64,000 nt of DNA from Microbacterium sp. 1.5R (GTDB lineage Bacteria; Actinomycetota; Actinomycetes; Actinomycetales; Microbacteriaceae), in NCBI RefSeq assembly GCF_007667425.1, contig NZ_VDRC01000001.1, positions 2,076,595-2,140,594 of the forward strand, in the 5' to 3' direction. Positions 16,635 through 24,573 of the stretch are shown here, piece after piece. The number at the start of each line of letters is the position of its first letter. The stretch's first letter is position 1. A program made the position numbers and the translations under genes. The notes below the pieces were generated by a model. The model was not told where the DNA came from. It ran no database searches and saw only the letters and a program-made list of their open reading frames with translations.

Positions 16635-17231
16635 ATGCGTCTTCTGCTCATCGGCGGTACAGGCACGATCGGTGCCGCGGTCGCCGACGCCTTCACGGAG
16701 CTCGGCGACGAGGTCGTCTCGGCCAGCCGCTCCGGCGACCACTCCGTCGACATCGTCGACCGCGAGTCGATCGATCGACTCTTCGGCGCCGTCGGCGAGA
16801 TCGACGCCGTCGTGGTGGCAGCCGGCAAAGTGCCGTCCGTGGCGCTGGCCGACGCTACCGGCGAGGACTTCGATGCGGGATTCGCGAGCAAGCTCGGGGG
16901 ACAGATCTCGGTGGTGCTGGCCGCGCTGCCGCGTCTTGCCGACGGCGGCTCCATTACGCTGACCTCCGGCATCCTGGCGCAGCATGCCGTGCCGGGCAGC
17001 GTCGTCACAGCCGCGGTGAACGGTGCCCTCGAAGGGTTCGTCGCGCGAGCCGCCCTGGACCTGCCGCGCGGACTGCGGATCAACGCGGTCAGCCCCACGA
17101 TCGTCCTCGAACCAGGCGAGACGAGCGAGGCGTTCCGGGGCTTCCGCTCGGTCACGGCGCCCGAGGTGGCGCAGGCGTATGTGCGGTCCGCCTACGGGAT
17201 CGAGACGGGGCAGGTCTTCCGCGTCTGGTGA
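16635..17231 (+). CDS. atypical short-chain dehydrogenase/reductase (SDR)
   Basis: 198 aa from the ATG at 16635 with AAGGAG 6 nt upstream. N-terminal dinucleotide site LLIGGTGTIGAAVADAF, NAG-like segment VVVAAGKVP, and RGLRINAVSP near residue 150. The catalytic Tyr-xxx-Lys is absent: the aligned stretch reads HAVPGSVVTAAVNGALEG, and the usual Ser is in ITLTSG. This matches the short SDR subgroup without the active-site Tyr (Lin1944-like), whose activity is unclear. The gene follows a terminator and so may be transcribed separately. Confidence 0.75.
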   Translation: MRLLLIGGTGTIGAAVADAFTELGDEVVSASRSGDHSVDIVDRESIDRLFGAVGEIDAVVVAAGKVPSVALADATGEDFDAGFASKLGGQISVVLAALPRLADGGSITLTSGILAQHAVPGSVVTAAVNGALEGFVARAALDLPRGLRINAVSPTIVLEPGETSEAFRGFRSVTAPEVAQAYVRSAYGIETGQVFRVW

Positions 17232-17307
17232 GTGCGTCGCACATCCCGACCCCGAAACGAACGCCCCGCACCCCCGCATCCGCCCCGACCGGCCGTACAC
17301 TCACGAA

Positions 17308-18486
17308 GTGAGCGCGACGCGACGCCGGCTGGGGCCGGGCACCATCATCGTCCTGGTGCTCGTCGCGGTCGCCCTGATCTGCCTCGTCACCGATCTCTTG
17401 CCCGCACCGGATGCCGGAGCCCTCGGCGCCCGCATCACCCCCGTCCTCGGGTTCGTCGTCGCGATCACGATCGTCGCCGAGCTGGCGCGCGACGCGGCGG
17501 TGTTCGACGTCGTCGCGCAGCGTCTCGCCCGCTGGGGCAGGAGCCGCGTGATCTCGCTGTGGGCCTCGGTCGTGCTGCTCGCGGTCGTGAGCACGGTGTT
17601 CCTGTCGCTCGACACGACCGCGGTCATCGTCACCCCGGTCGTGGTGGTGCTGGCGCAGAGCATCGGCGTCTCGCCGCTCCCGTTCGCGCTCGCGACCGTG
17701 TGGCTCGCGAACACGGCATCCCTCGCGCTGCCCGTCTCGAACCTCACGAACCTGCTCGCGGCGCCGGCCATCGGCGAGTCTCCGGCATCCTTCCTCGCCC
17801 TGAGCTGGGCGCCCACCCTCGTCGGCGTCGTCGTGCCGGTCGCGCTGCTCACGATCGTGCACCGCCGCACGCTCTTCGGCGGATATCGGATGCCGTCGGC
17901 CGGAGCCCCGTCAGACCGGGTGCTGTTCTGGGGAGCCGCCGGCATCCTCATCCTCCTCATGCCGCTGCTCGCGCTCACCCATGACGTGTGGATCCCGGCG
18001 ACCGTCGCTGCCGTGCTGCTCGTGGTCCTGTTCGCCGTGCGGCGGCGTCACGTGCTGCGGTTGTCGCTCGTGCCGTGGCAGGCGATCGGTCTCGCCACAT
18101 CGCTGTTCGTCCTCGTCGAGACGGCGCACGCGAACGGCATCCTCGATTTCCTCTCCGCCCTCGCGACCGACGGGCACGGGGTCGCGCAACTGCTCGGGCT
18201 CGCCTCTGCCGGGGCACTCGCCGCGAACGGCGTCAACAACCTGCCCGCGTATCTGATCCTCGAGCCAGCGGCATCCGATCCCGTCACCCTGATGGCGCTG
18301 CTGATCGGCGTGAACCTCGGGCCGCTCATCACGCCGTGGGCGTCGCTCGCGACGCTCCTCTGGCACCACCGGGTCGTGTCGCTGGGCGTCGAGATCCGCT
18401 GGCGCACCCTCATGCTGTGGGGCGCGGCGGTCGCGGTGCCGACCGTGGTGATCGCGACTCTCGCGCTCGCTCTCGTCGCCGGCTGA
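17308..18486 (+). CDS. ArsB/NhaD-type (ion-transporter superfamily) permease
   Basis: 392 aa, about ten hydrophobic segments. The duplicated family motifs are visible: STVFLSLDTTAVIVTPV and LANTASLALPVSNLTNLL in the first half, and GALAANGVNNLPAYLIL in the second, close to ArsB and other SLC13/NhaD-related anion or arsenite exporters. No arsR or arsC is nearby, so the substrate is unassigned. The GTG start at 17308 is preceded by TACACT and exactly 6 nt, which fits a leaderless mRNA. The frame is open further upstream but without a family match. Confidence 0.75.
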   Translation: MSATRRRLGPGTIIVLVLVAVALICLVTDLLPAPDAGALGARITPVLGFVVAITIVAELARDAAVFDVVAQRLARWGRSRVISLWASVVLLAVVSTVFLSLDTTAVIVTPVVVVLAQSIGVSPLPFALATVWLANTASLALPVSNLTNLLAAPAIGESPASFLALSWAPTLVGVVVPVALLTIVHRRTLFGGYRMPSAGAPSDRVLFWGAAGILILLMPLLALTHDVWIPATVAAVLLVVLFAVRRRHVLRLSLVPWQAIGLATSLFVLVETAHANGILDFLSALATDGHGVAQLLGLASAGALAANGVNNLPAYLILEPAASDPVTLMALLIGVNLGPLITPWASLATLLWHHRVVSLGVEIRWRTLMLWGAAVAVPTVVIATLALALVAG

Positions 18487-18659
18487 CGGTGGCCCGGGCG
18501 CGCAGCGCCGCATCCGGGCATGGAGAAGGGCAGCGGCCCAGGTCAAAGGGAACTGGGGAGGTCCTCGGCACGGTGGGGGAGGTGTGCCGGAAATGTGAGC
18601 CGCTGCCCTACGTCTTCGACGGTACCCACGAGACCGGGGCGGGAGTGAAACTTCAGTCT

Positions 18660-18697
18660 CCGATATGCGGTGCCCCGATATGACGGCGACTTAGAGT
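18660..18697 (+). promoter_or_regulatory. direct repeat and -10 element before the GntR pair
   Basis: CCGATATG occurs twice, at 18660-18667 and 18675-18682, 15 bp apart. It is followed by TAGAGT (18692-18697), a -10-like hexamer 6 nt before the GTG at 18704. The repeat sits where a -35 element and repressor would bind, so autoregulation by a GntR protein is plausible. The rest of 18487-18703 contains no gene. It does contain a long-range pair, GGGCAGCGGC near 18528 with GCCGCTGCCC near 18600, that could fold. Confidence 0.4.
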
Positions 18698-18703
18698 GTG
18701 CCC

Positions 18704-19408
18704 GTGGACGAGAACAGCGGGCATCCTCCGATCCGGCCGCGACAGCTCATCCGTGACCAGGTCTTCGCCACGATTGCGGAAGAGATCGTGTCGGGCCGCA
18801 TGCGCGCGTACGAGGAGATCAGGGATCAGGATCTGCAGGCCGAGTACGGCGTCTCCCGCACCCCGATCCGCGAGGCCCTCAACCGCCTCGCCGACCTGGG
18901 ACTCGTCGAGGTGCGCACCAACCGCTTCACCCGCGTCGCGCCCGTCGACCTGAACTCCCAGGCTGACCGGGCCGAAGCCGCGGCAGCGATGATCGGCTAT
19001 TGCGCGATGGCTTCCGTATCGGAGTACTCCGATGCGCAGATCGCGTCGCTGCAACGCCGGATCGATGCCATGCTCGAAACCGACCTGGCGTGGGCGGCGA
19101 CGCGGGAGGGTCTGCAGCACTGGTACGCCCTCTGGGCCGAGATCGTGATGAACGCCGGCAACCGCACGATGATCGACATCCTCGACGGCCAGCTCGCCCC
19201 GCACCTCACCCGCACCGTCCCCGGTGAGCGCGTGCCGGAGGCGTTCGCCGTGCACATGCGCACGGCCCTCGAGCAGTTGCGCGAAGCGGTCGCCCGTCGC
19301 GACGGTCGCGGGATGCGCGACGTCATCGAGCCGCTCTTCGCCCACGTCACGATCGCGCCGCTGCGCGAGGCCGCGGCTGCTGCCGCCGCGTCGGGCGGGC
19401 AGGCGTGA
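18704..19408 (+). CDS. GntR-family regulator (FadR/VanR-like), first of a tandem pair
   Basis: 234 aa from the GTG at 18704. A GTG two codons earlier (18698) is possible, but TAGAGT ends at 18697, leaving room only for the later start on a leaderless mRNA. Winged helix: IAEEIVSGRMRAYEEIRDQDLQAE followed by YGVSRTPIREALNRLADLGLVE. A helical FCD-like ligand domain fills the rest. One base separates it from the next gene, which also encodes a 234-aa GntR-like protein. They probably form a heteromer or duplicated regulator. The neighbouring ArsB-like permease may be a target. Confidence 0.8.
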   Translation: MDENSGHPPIRPRQLIRDQVFATIAEEIVSGRMRAYEEIRDQDLQAEYGVSRTPIREALNRLADLGLVEVRTNRFTRVAPVDLNSQADRAEAAAAMIGYCAMASVSEYSDAQIASLQRRIDAMLETDLAWAATREGLQHWYALWAEIVMNAGNRTMIDILDGQLAPHLTRTVPGERVPEAFAVHMRTALEQLREAVARRDGRGMRDVIEPLFAHVTIAPLREAAAAAAASGGQA

Positions 19409-19409
19409 C

Positions 19410-20114
19410 GTGAGCCCCGATGCGCCGGACGACGGCCTCTCGTACACCCGGTTGATCGGAGGAGCCGAGCCGTCGGTGCCGCTCGTCTCCTCCCGAGCGG
19501 ATGCCGTGGTCGACAGTCTCGGGCGATCCATCCTCTCGGGGGAGATCGGGCAGGGCGAGCCCCTGTCGGTCTCCGCGCTCGCCCAGCGTCTCTCGGTCTC
19601 GGCGGCCACGGTGCGCGCCGCGCTCGCCGCACTCGAGTCGATGCACCTGGTCGAGCCGCGCTTCAACCGCGCCTCCGTCGTCACGACCCCTACCCCGGCG
19701 TGGTTCGTCGCCGTCGCGGCCGAGTGCGTCGGACTGTCCGCCACCGCGGTCGACCTGGGTCTCGCACACGCGACGGATGCCGAGATGAACGCCTTCGTCG
19801 AGCGGGCGTCCGAGGTCGCCGCGCTCTGGACGGATGCTGATCAGGACCAGAACGTCGGAGCCGAAGGCCTCTGGGACCTCCTCGACCTGCTCGCCGCCTT
19901 CTCACGCAACGACTATCTGCGGGCGCTGCACACGGCGAAGCGCCGGGCGCTGCTGTTCGGCATCCGCTCGTTGAGTCGTCCGCGCAATCCCGCGATGCTG
20001 CAGTCGGTGGTCGAGGCGCTTGTCGCGGCCGCCCGCGAGCGCGATCGAGTGGAAGCGGCCGATATCGTGCGCGACCTCTACACCTTCGTCGTCGACGGCG
20101 TCACCGAGCCCTGA
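19410..20114 (+). CDS. GntR-family regulator, second of a tandem pair
   Basis: 234 aa from the GTG at 19410, one base after the first GntR stop. The HTH is LGRSILSGEIGQGEPLSVSALAQ and RLSVSAATVRAALAALESMHLVE, with a ~45-residue N-terminal extension and a helical C-terminal domain. The recognition helix (SAATVRAALAAL) is more degenerate than the PIREAL form in its partner. The gene converges with the acetyltransferase gene and overlaps it by 14 bp. Confidence 0.72.
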   Translation: MSPDAPDDGLSYTRLIGGAEPSVPLVSSRADAVVDSLGRSILSGEIGQGEPLSVSALAQRLSVSAATVRAALAALESMHLVEPRFNRASVVTTPTPAWFVAVAAECVGLSATAVDLGLAHATDAEMNAFVERASEVAALWTDADQDQNVGAEGLWDLLDLLAAFSRNDYLRALHTAKRRALLFGIRSLSRPRNPAMLQSVVEALVAAARERDRVEAADIVRDLYTFVVDGVTEP

Positions 20115-20694
20115 GGGCCGCCCATTCCTCGGCGAGGATGCCGTAGTTCAGCCCGTCGAGCCACTCGCCCGAGCGGTGGAGGGCGGTCTTGCGACTGAAC
20201 TCCTCGCGCCGCATGCCGAGGCGTTCCATGAGGCGCCACGACGGCTCGTTGTCGGCGAAGCATCCGGCGTGCACGCGGCGCAGTCCGAGGGGTCCGAGGC
20301 ACGTGTCGATGACCGCGCGGATCGCCTCGGTCGCATAGCCCCGCCCGGTGTATTCGGGGTCGAGCACCCACCCGAGCTCCGCCTCGACGCCTTTCGCCTG
20401 GTCCGCGACCTCGAGCTGCGCCCATCCGTCGCCGACCCTGATCATCACGTCGCCGATCGGCCGGGGAGCGTCGCCGCCGTCTTCGGGGAGCAGGTCGACG
20501 AGGTACATCGCGCGCAACCGGTCGGGGTCGAGGTAGCGCTCGCGGAAGGCTTCGATCGTGTCGGGCGCGAGCCCCAGCCAGCGGTTCACCTGGGGCAGGC
20601 GTCGCCACTCCCACATCACGTCGACGTCGTCCGCCGTCATCGGTCGCACCTGCAGCCGGTCGGTGCGGACAGGCCAGACGTCGTGCGAGCTCAT
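20101..20694 (-). CDS. GNAT-family N-acetyltransferase (RimJ/RimL-like)
   Basis: 197 aa from the ATG at 20694. A GTG one codon upstream is the alternative, but TAGGCT lies 6 nt before the ATG and fits a leaderless transcript. The order is RTDRLQVRPMTADDVDVMWEW, then ELGWVLDPEYTGRGYATEAIRAV (acetyl-CoA loop, G-R-G-Y-A-T form) and GCFADNEPSWRLMERLGMR, which is characteristic of RimJ/RimL-type small-molecule or protein acetyltransferases. The substrate is unknown. Its 3' end overlaps the second GntR gene. Confidence 0.85.
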   Translation of the reverse strand: MSSHDVWPVRTDRLQVRPMTADDVDVMWEWRRLPQVNRWLGLAPDTIEAFRERYLDPDRLRAMYLVDLLPEDGGDAPRPIGDVMIRVGDGWAQLEVADQAKGVEAELGWVLDPEYTGRGYATEAIRAVIDTCLGPLGLRRVHAGCFADNEPSWRLMERLGMRREEFSRKTALHRSGEWLDGLNYGILAEEWAALRAR

Positions 20695-20741
20695 CACCCC
20701 AGCCTAGAGACGAGGCTGCGTCTTCTTCCCGCCCAGTTCTG

Positions 20742-20829
20742 CGCCGAGACCCATCATCCGCGTCCAGACCCACCACGAACGACGTCGCGGATGGTGGGTC
20801 TCGGCGCGGATGGTGGGTCTCGGCGCGGG
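20742..20829. repeat. intergenic repeat, GAGACCCACC family, copy 1
   Basis: Units of the form CGAGACCCATCATCCGCG and, inverted, CGCGGATGGTGGGTCTCGG (twice) form an imperfect palindrome between the acetyltransferase and the KimA-like gene. Related arrays lie at 30081-30216 and 51973-52101. Confidence 0.7.
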
Positions 20830-20863
20830 GTGCTCCCGTTCCCGGCCCGCTCCCGGCCCCGGC

Positions 20864-22987
20864 CTACGCCTCGGGCGGGCCTTCCGGCCGATGCGCGCGG
20901 CGTCCGTTCACCACGACGGGGCCGACAACCGGGCGGCCGGCGCGTTCCTGACCGGGCAACGGACGCGACCTCCGCCCGTAGATCAGCTCCGACGAGTCGA
21001 GCAGCCACGGCACGAGCGTGATCGTCACGCCGTGCACGAGCATCAGCTGGTTGGCCATGCGGCGGGCGCGACGGTTGTGCAGGAACGTCTCCCACCAGTG
21101 CCCGACGATGTACTGCGGCAGGTAGACGGTCACGACCGAGGCGCCGTGCTTCGCCCGGTATTGCTTGATGAACTGCGCCACGGGCTGCGCGAACGCGCGA
21201 TACGGCGACTCGGCGATCACGAGCGGAATGGGCACCTGATGCTCTCGCCAGTCGCGCTGCAGCTCGGCCACGTCGTCGGATGCCACGGCGACGTGCAGTC
21301 CGATCGTCTTATCGTGCTTCGCGGCCACGGCATAGTCGATCGCCTTCGCGACCGGCTTCTGCAGTCGGTTGACGAGCACGATCGCCAGATCGCCCGTCGC
21401 ACCGAACTTCGTCGTGTCGTCGATCGCGATCTCGTGCTCGACGTCGCGGTAGTACCGTTTCACGCCCATCATGAGAAACGCGAGGATCGGGATCGCGAAG
21501 AACACCAGGTACGCGCCGTGCGTGAACTTGGTGATCGTCACGATCACCAGCACGAGCACCGTCAGGATGGCGCCGGCGGTGTTGATGACCAGTCCGATCT
21601 TGGCCGAGCGCCGGTCGGATGCCGAGGCGCCGTCGATCCCGGCATCCGACGTCTTCTCCGCCGGCCCCCGCAGCACACGCCGCCAATGCCGCACCATGCC
21701 GATCTGTCCGAGCGAGAACGACACGAACACGCCGATGATGTAGAGCTGGATGAGGGTCGTCAGCCGCGCCTGGAATACGACGAGAACCGCGATCGCGGCG
21801 ATCCCGAGCACGATCATGCCGTTCGAGAACACGAGCCGGTCGCCGCGGGTGTTCAGCGACTTCGGGGCGTAGCCGTCGCGGGCGAGCACCGAGCCGAGCA
21901 GCGGGAACCCGTTGAACGCCGTGTTAGCGGCGAGCAGCAGCACGCACGCGGTCGCCGCCTGGATGACGAAGAAGAGGATGCTGCCGCCGCCGAACGTCGC
22001 CGAGGCGATCTGCGCCATCAGGCTCGGCTGCGGGTTCGAGCAGTCGAAGCCGACGAGGTCGCAGGGGTTCTCGGCGTAGTGCACACCGGCGATCAGCGCG
22101 AGCGCGGTGAGGCCGGCGAACAGGCACGCCGCGATCGACCCCATGAGCACGAGCGTGGTCTGGGCGTTGCGGATCTTCGGGGTGCGGAACGCGGGCACGC
22201 CGTTCGACACGGCCTCGACGCCGGTGAGGGCGGAGCATCCGCTCGAGAACGCCCGGAGGATCAGCAGGATCACAGCTGCCTGACCGAGGTCCTCGGAGTG
22301 CACGGCGAACTCGGCGCTCGACGCCACGGGCGCGTCGCCGAGGAACGTGCGGATGAGACCCGTCACGATCATGAACCCGACCGAGCCGATGAACACGTAG
22401 GTCGGGATCGCGAACACGAGCGACGCCTCGCGCACCCCGCGGAGGTTCACGATGATGATCAGGATCACGAAGCCGACGGCGAGCTCGACGCGGAACGGGT
22501 CGAGGCCCGGCACCGCGGAGATGATGTTGTCGACGCCCGAGGCGACCGACACCGCGACGGTAAGGATGTAGTCGACCAGCAGCGCCGCCGCCACGATCAC
22601 GCCCGGGATCTCGCCGAGATTCCTCGACGCGACCTCGTAGTCGCCACCGCCCGACGGGTAGGCCTTGATGAGCTGGCGGTAGCTCAGCACCACGACGATG
22701 AGCAGCACGACGACGGCCGTGGCGACGAGCGGCGTGAAGGAGAGGAACGTCAGGCCGCCGATGAGCAGGATCATCACGAGCTCCTGCGGCGCATAGGCCA
22801 CGGAGCTCAGCGCATCCGATGCGAAGATCGGCAGCGCCATCTTCTTGGGCAACAGCTGATCGTCGACCTGCTGACTCGTCAGCGGTTCGCCGATGAGGAT
22901 GCGCTTGGCGAGCGGAGGAGCATCCGTGGTCTCGCGTGATTCTTCTGACACGTCCGGCGACTTTACGCTCGCTGACGCTTCCCTCAC
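20864..22987 (-). CDS. KimA/YdaO-like APC-superfamily potassium transporter
   Basis: 707 aa. The N-terminal signature AKRILIGEPLTSQQVDD followed by KKMALPIFASDALSSVAYAPQE is very close to that of Bacillus KimA (YdaO), a high-affinity K+/H+ symporter. About 12 membrane segments extend to near residue 470, then a ~200-residue cytoplasmic domain (ATGDLAIVLVNRLQKPVAKAI; VTVYLPQYIVGHWWE). KimA is inhibited by c-di-AMP in Bacillus. Whether this one is cannot be seen. The GTG at 22987 has GAGGA 5 nt upstream. A GTG at 22951 is the alternative. The start region lies in an array of 11-bp-phased repeats, suggesting response-regulator control. Confidence 0.82.
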   Translation of the reverse strand: MREASASVKSPDVSEESRETTDAPPLAKRILIGEPLTSQQVDDQLLPKKMALPIFASDALSSVAYAPQELVMILLIGGLTFLSFTPLVATAVVVLLIVVVLSYRQLIKAYPSGGGDYEVASRNLGEIPGVIVAAALLVDYILTVAVSVASGVDNIISAVPGLDPFRVELAVGFVILIIIVNLRGVREASLVFAIPTYVFIGSVGFMIVTGLIRTFLGDAPVASSAEFAVHSEDLGQAAVILLILRAFSSGCSALTGVEAVSNGVPAFRTPKIRNAQTTLVLMGSIAACLFAGLTALALIAGVHYAENPCDLVGFDCSNPQPSLMAQIASATFGGGSILFFVIQAATACVLLLAANTAFNGFPLLGSVLARDGYAPKSLNTRGDRLVFSNGMIVLGIAAIAVLVVFQARLTTLIQLYIIGVFVSFSLGQIGMVRHWRRVLRGPAEKTSDAGIDGASASDRRSAKIGLVINTAGAILTVLVLVIVTITKFTHGAYLVFFAIPILAFLMMGVKRYYRDVEHEIAIDDTTKFGATGDLAIVLVNRLQKPVAKAIDYAVAAKHDKTIGLHVAVASDDVAELQRDWREHQVPIPLVIAESPYRAFAQPVAQFIKQYRAKHGASVVTVYLPQYIVGHWWETFLHNRRARRMANQLMLVHGVTITLVPWLLDSSELIYGRRSRPLPGQERAGRPVVGPVVVNGRRAHRPEGPPEA

Positions 22988-23043
22988 GTCATCCTCACGG
23001 AATCCCTACGGCGCGTCGTGCCTCCCTAACGGAATCCTCACGG
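22982..23043 (-). promoter_or_regulatory. five phased octamer repeats before the KimA-like gene
   Basis: On the plus strand the octamers CCTCACGT (22982), CCTCACGG (22993), CCCTACGG (23004), CCTAACGG (23025) and CCTCACGG (23036) are spaced 11, 11, 21 and 11 bp, all on one face of the helix. Such arrays are typical binding sites of OmpR/PhoB-type response regulators. The first unit overlaps the proposed start codon. No c-di-AMP riboswitch consensus was recognised here. Confidence 0.6.
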
Positions 23044-23078
23044 GCGAACGGCCCGCCGCGAGGGGCGACGCGCCCCGT

Positions 23079-23438
23079 TCAGTCCTCGTGGGGACGCGGC
23101 ATGTACCACTCGGTGAACTCGGTCGCCCTGCCCTCGGCATCCAGTCGCACGATCCAGAGGTTCAGGTAGTCGCGCTCCGCGGGGTATTCGGTGCGGCCCT
23201 CGACGGCGACGAATCCGGCATCCTCCCGCACGATCCACCACCTGAACGACCACGAGCCCGGCTCGTCGAGATCGTCGAGCCACCCGGCGACGATCGCGTC
23301 GCGCCCGAGCCGCGGCTCGGCATCGGGGCGGGTCAGGTATCGCGCGTCATCGGCGAACAGCGCGCCGATCTGCTCCGGATCGTTCGATCGCCACGCCTCG
23401 ACGTACGCCTCAGTCCACTTCTCTCCCGCAGTCGTCAT
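23079..23438 (-). CDS. NTF2/SnoaL-like protein
   Basis: 119 aa, a single NTF2-like cone-fold domain: WTEAYVEAWRSNDPEQIGALFADDARY is the family's N-terminal helix-strand, followed by GRDAIVAGW and a C-terminal strand with FTEWYMPRP. Members may be enzymes or binding proteins, and no catalytic residue pattern is decisive here. It has its own promoter (see 23446-23475), and the -10 is 7 nt from the ATG, so it is probably leaderless. Confidence 0.75.
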   Translation of the reverse strand: MTTAGEKWTEAYVEAWRSNDPEQIGALFADDARYLTRPDAEPRLGRDAIVAGWLDDLDEPGSWSFRWWIVREDAGFVAVEGRTEYPAERDYLNLWIVRLDAEGRATEFTEWYMPRPHED

Positions 23439-23445
23439 GTGCTCC

Positions 23446-23475
23446 GTTCTAGACCGACCTCCGCGACCGGGTCAA
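23446..23475 (-). promoter_or_regulatory. sigma-70-type promoter of the NTF2-like gene
   Basis: On the minus strand TTGACC (23475-23470) and TAGAAC (23451-23446) are separated by 18 bp. Seven nucleotides then separate the -10 from the ATG at 23438. Confidence 0.6.
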
Positions 23476-23542
23476 GGGAGGGCGACACGCGTCATCGCGG
23501 ATCCACAGCCCATTCCGATCACGAACGCGTAACGTCGGGAGC

Positions 23543-24241
23543 ATGACGTCTCTTCAGGTCACCGACGACGCGATACAGCAGACTCGGGAGCTCCGCGACG
23601 AGTTCCAGCGGTTCCTGCGGGAGTACGAATTCGGGATGCGCGAGGTCGAGACGAAGATCGGCATCCTCCGCGACGAGTTCACCCATCACCACTCGTACAA
23701 CCCGATCGAGCACGTCAAGAGTCGTCTGAAGACGCCGGACAGCATCGTCGAGAAGATCGCCCGCAAGGGCATCGAGGAACCCGACTTCGAGCGCATCAGG
23801 TCGGAGATCACCGACATCGCCGGCGTGCGCGTCACCTGCAGCTTCGTCGCCGACGTCTACCGTCTGTTCGATCTGCTCACCGCGCAGGACGACGTCACGG
23901 TCCGCACGGTCAAGGACTACATCGCCCAGCCGAAGGACAACGGCTACAAGAGCCTGCACGCGATCATCGAGGTTCCGGTCTTCCTCTCGACCGGGGCCCT
24001 GTCGGTGCCCGTCGAGGTGCAGTTCCGGACAATCGCCATGGACTTCTGGGCCAGCCTCGAGCACAAGATCTACTACAAGTTCTCGAACCAGGTGCCCTCG
24101 CACCTCGTCGAGAGTCTGACGGATGCCGCGCAGGCCGCCGCCGAACTCGACAGCCGCATGGAGCGTCTGCACCGCGAGGCGCACGGCGTTCCCCAGCGGG
24201 AGCTGCCGCCGCCGCCGCCCCCGCACGTCGTCCAGGTCTGA
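23543..24241 (+). CDS. small alarmone synthetase ((p)ppGpp synthetase, RelA/SpoT domain)
   Basis: 232 aa, only a synthetase domain: no HD hydrolase, TGS or ACT region, so it is a small alarmone synthetase of the RelP/RelQ (YwaC/YjbM) kind. Key segments are HVKSRLKTPDSIVEKI, ITDIAGVRVTCSFVADVYRLF, KDYIAQPKDNGYKSLHAI and VPVEVQFRTIAMDFWA, the last carrying the catalytic Glu. It transfers pyrophosphate from ATP to GDP/GTP. It stands alone. TAACGT 7 nt before the ATG suggests a leaderless transcript. Confidence 0.9.
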   Translation: MTSLQVTDDAIQQTRELRDEFQRFLREYEFGMREVETKIGILRDEFTHHHSYNPIEHVKSRLKTPDSIVEKIARKGIEEPDFERIRSEITDIAGVRVTCSFVADVYRLFDLLTAQDDVTVRTVKDYIAQPKDNGYKSLHAIIEVPVFLSTGALSVPVEVQFRTIAMDFWASLEHKIYYKFSNQVPSHLVESLTDAAQAAAELDSRMERLHREAHGVPQRELPPPPPPHVVQV

Positions 24242-24312
24242 CGTCGCGCGCCCGGCGGCGCCTCGCGCCTCGCGTGCCTCGCCCCGCGCCTCGCCCGGCA
24301 TCTCCCCTTGAG

Positions 24313-24361
24313 TTGGCACCTGCTGCGGGAATTTCCTGGGAATTGCGACAAGACGTGCCAA
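24313..24361. repeat. TTGGCACC palindromic element, copy 1
   Basis: Begins TTGGCACCTGCTGC and ends GCGACAAGACGTGCCAA, with GGGAATTTCCTGGGAATT at the centre. It is an imperfect palindrome able to fold into one long hairpin. Copy 2 lies 115 bp downstream, same orientation. Confidence 0.7.
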
Positions 24362-24427
24362 ATGAGGATGGCGCGTCGATCTTCGCCAGCTCGCCCGCGA
24401 CGCGCTCCGACCTCACCGACCGCTGAG

Positions 24428-24476
24428 TTGGCACCTGTTGCGGGGATTCCCCGGGAATTGCGACAAGAGGTGCCAA
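24428..24476. repeat. TTGGCACC palindromic element, copy 2
   Basis: Begins TTGGCACCTGTTGC and ends GCGACAAGAGGTGCCAA, with GGGGATTCCCCGGGAATT at the centre. Same length (49 bp) and flank (GAG before TTGG) as copy 1, with a few substitutions, several in mirrored positions. Confidence 0.7.
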
Positions 24477-24573
24477 GTGAGAAGGACGGATGGCGCCCCG
24501 CGCGTCGCGCGCCGCGGCATCCGATCCTCCCTCCGCTCCGAATACAGTGAGACACACGGCGGAGGGATGCATC

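Larger units (their letters stand above)
24242..24573. other. 332-bp gene-free region carrying two palindromic repeats
   Basis: Between the alarmone synthetase and the molybdopterin oxidoreductase there is no credible gene. It holds two 49-bp palindromic elements (24313-24361 and 24428-24476) and, at 24561-24565, the GGAGG ribosome-binding site of the next gene. No -35/-10 pair stands out. Confidence 0.7.

Noticed and set aside
22988..23078. Possible c-di-AMP (ydaO-type) riboswitch before the KimA-like gene
   Set aside because: The space is only 91 bp to the next gene and is filled by the phased repeats. The conserved riboswitch core was not seen.
24490..24573. In-frame extension of the molybdopterin oxidoreductase to 24490
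   Set aside because: No ribosome-binding site and no homology. GGAGG correctly precedes the ATG at 24574.
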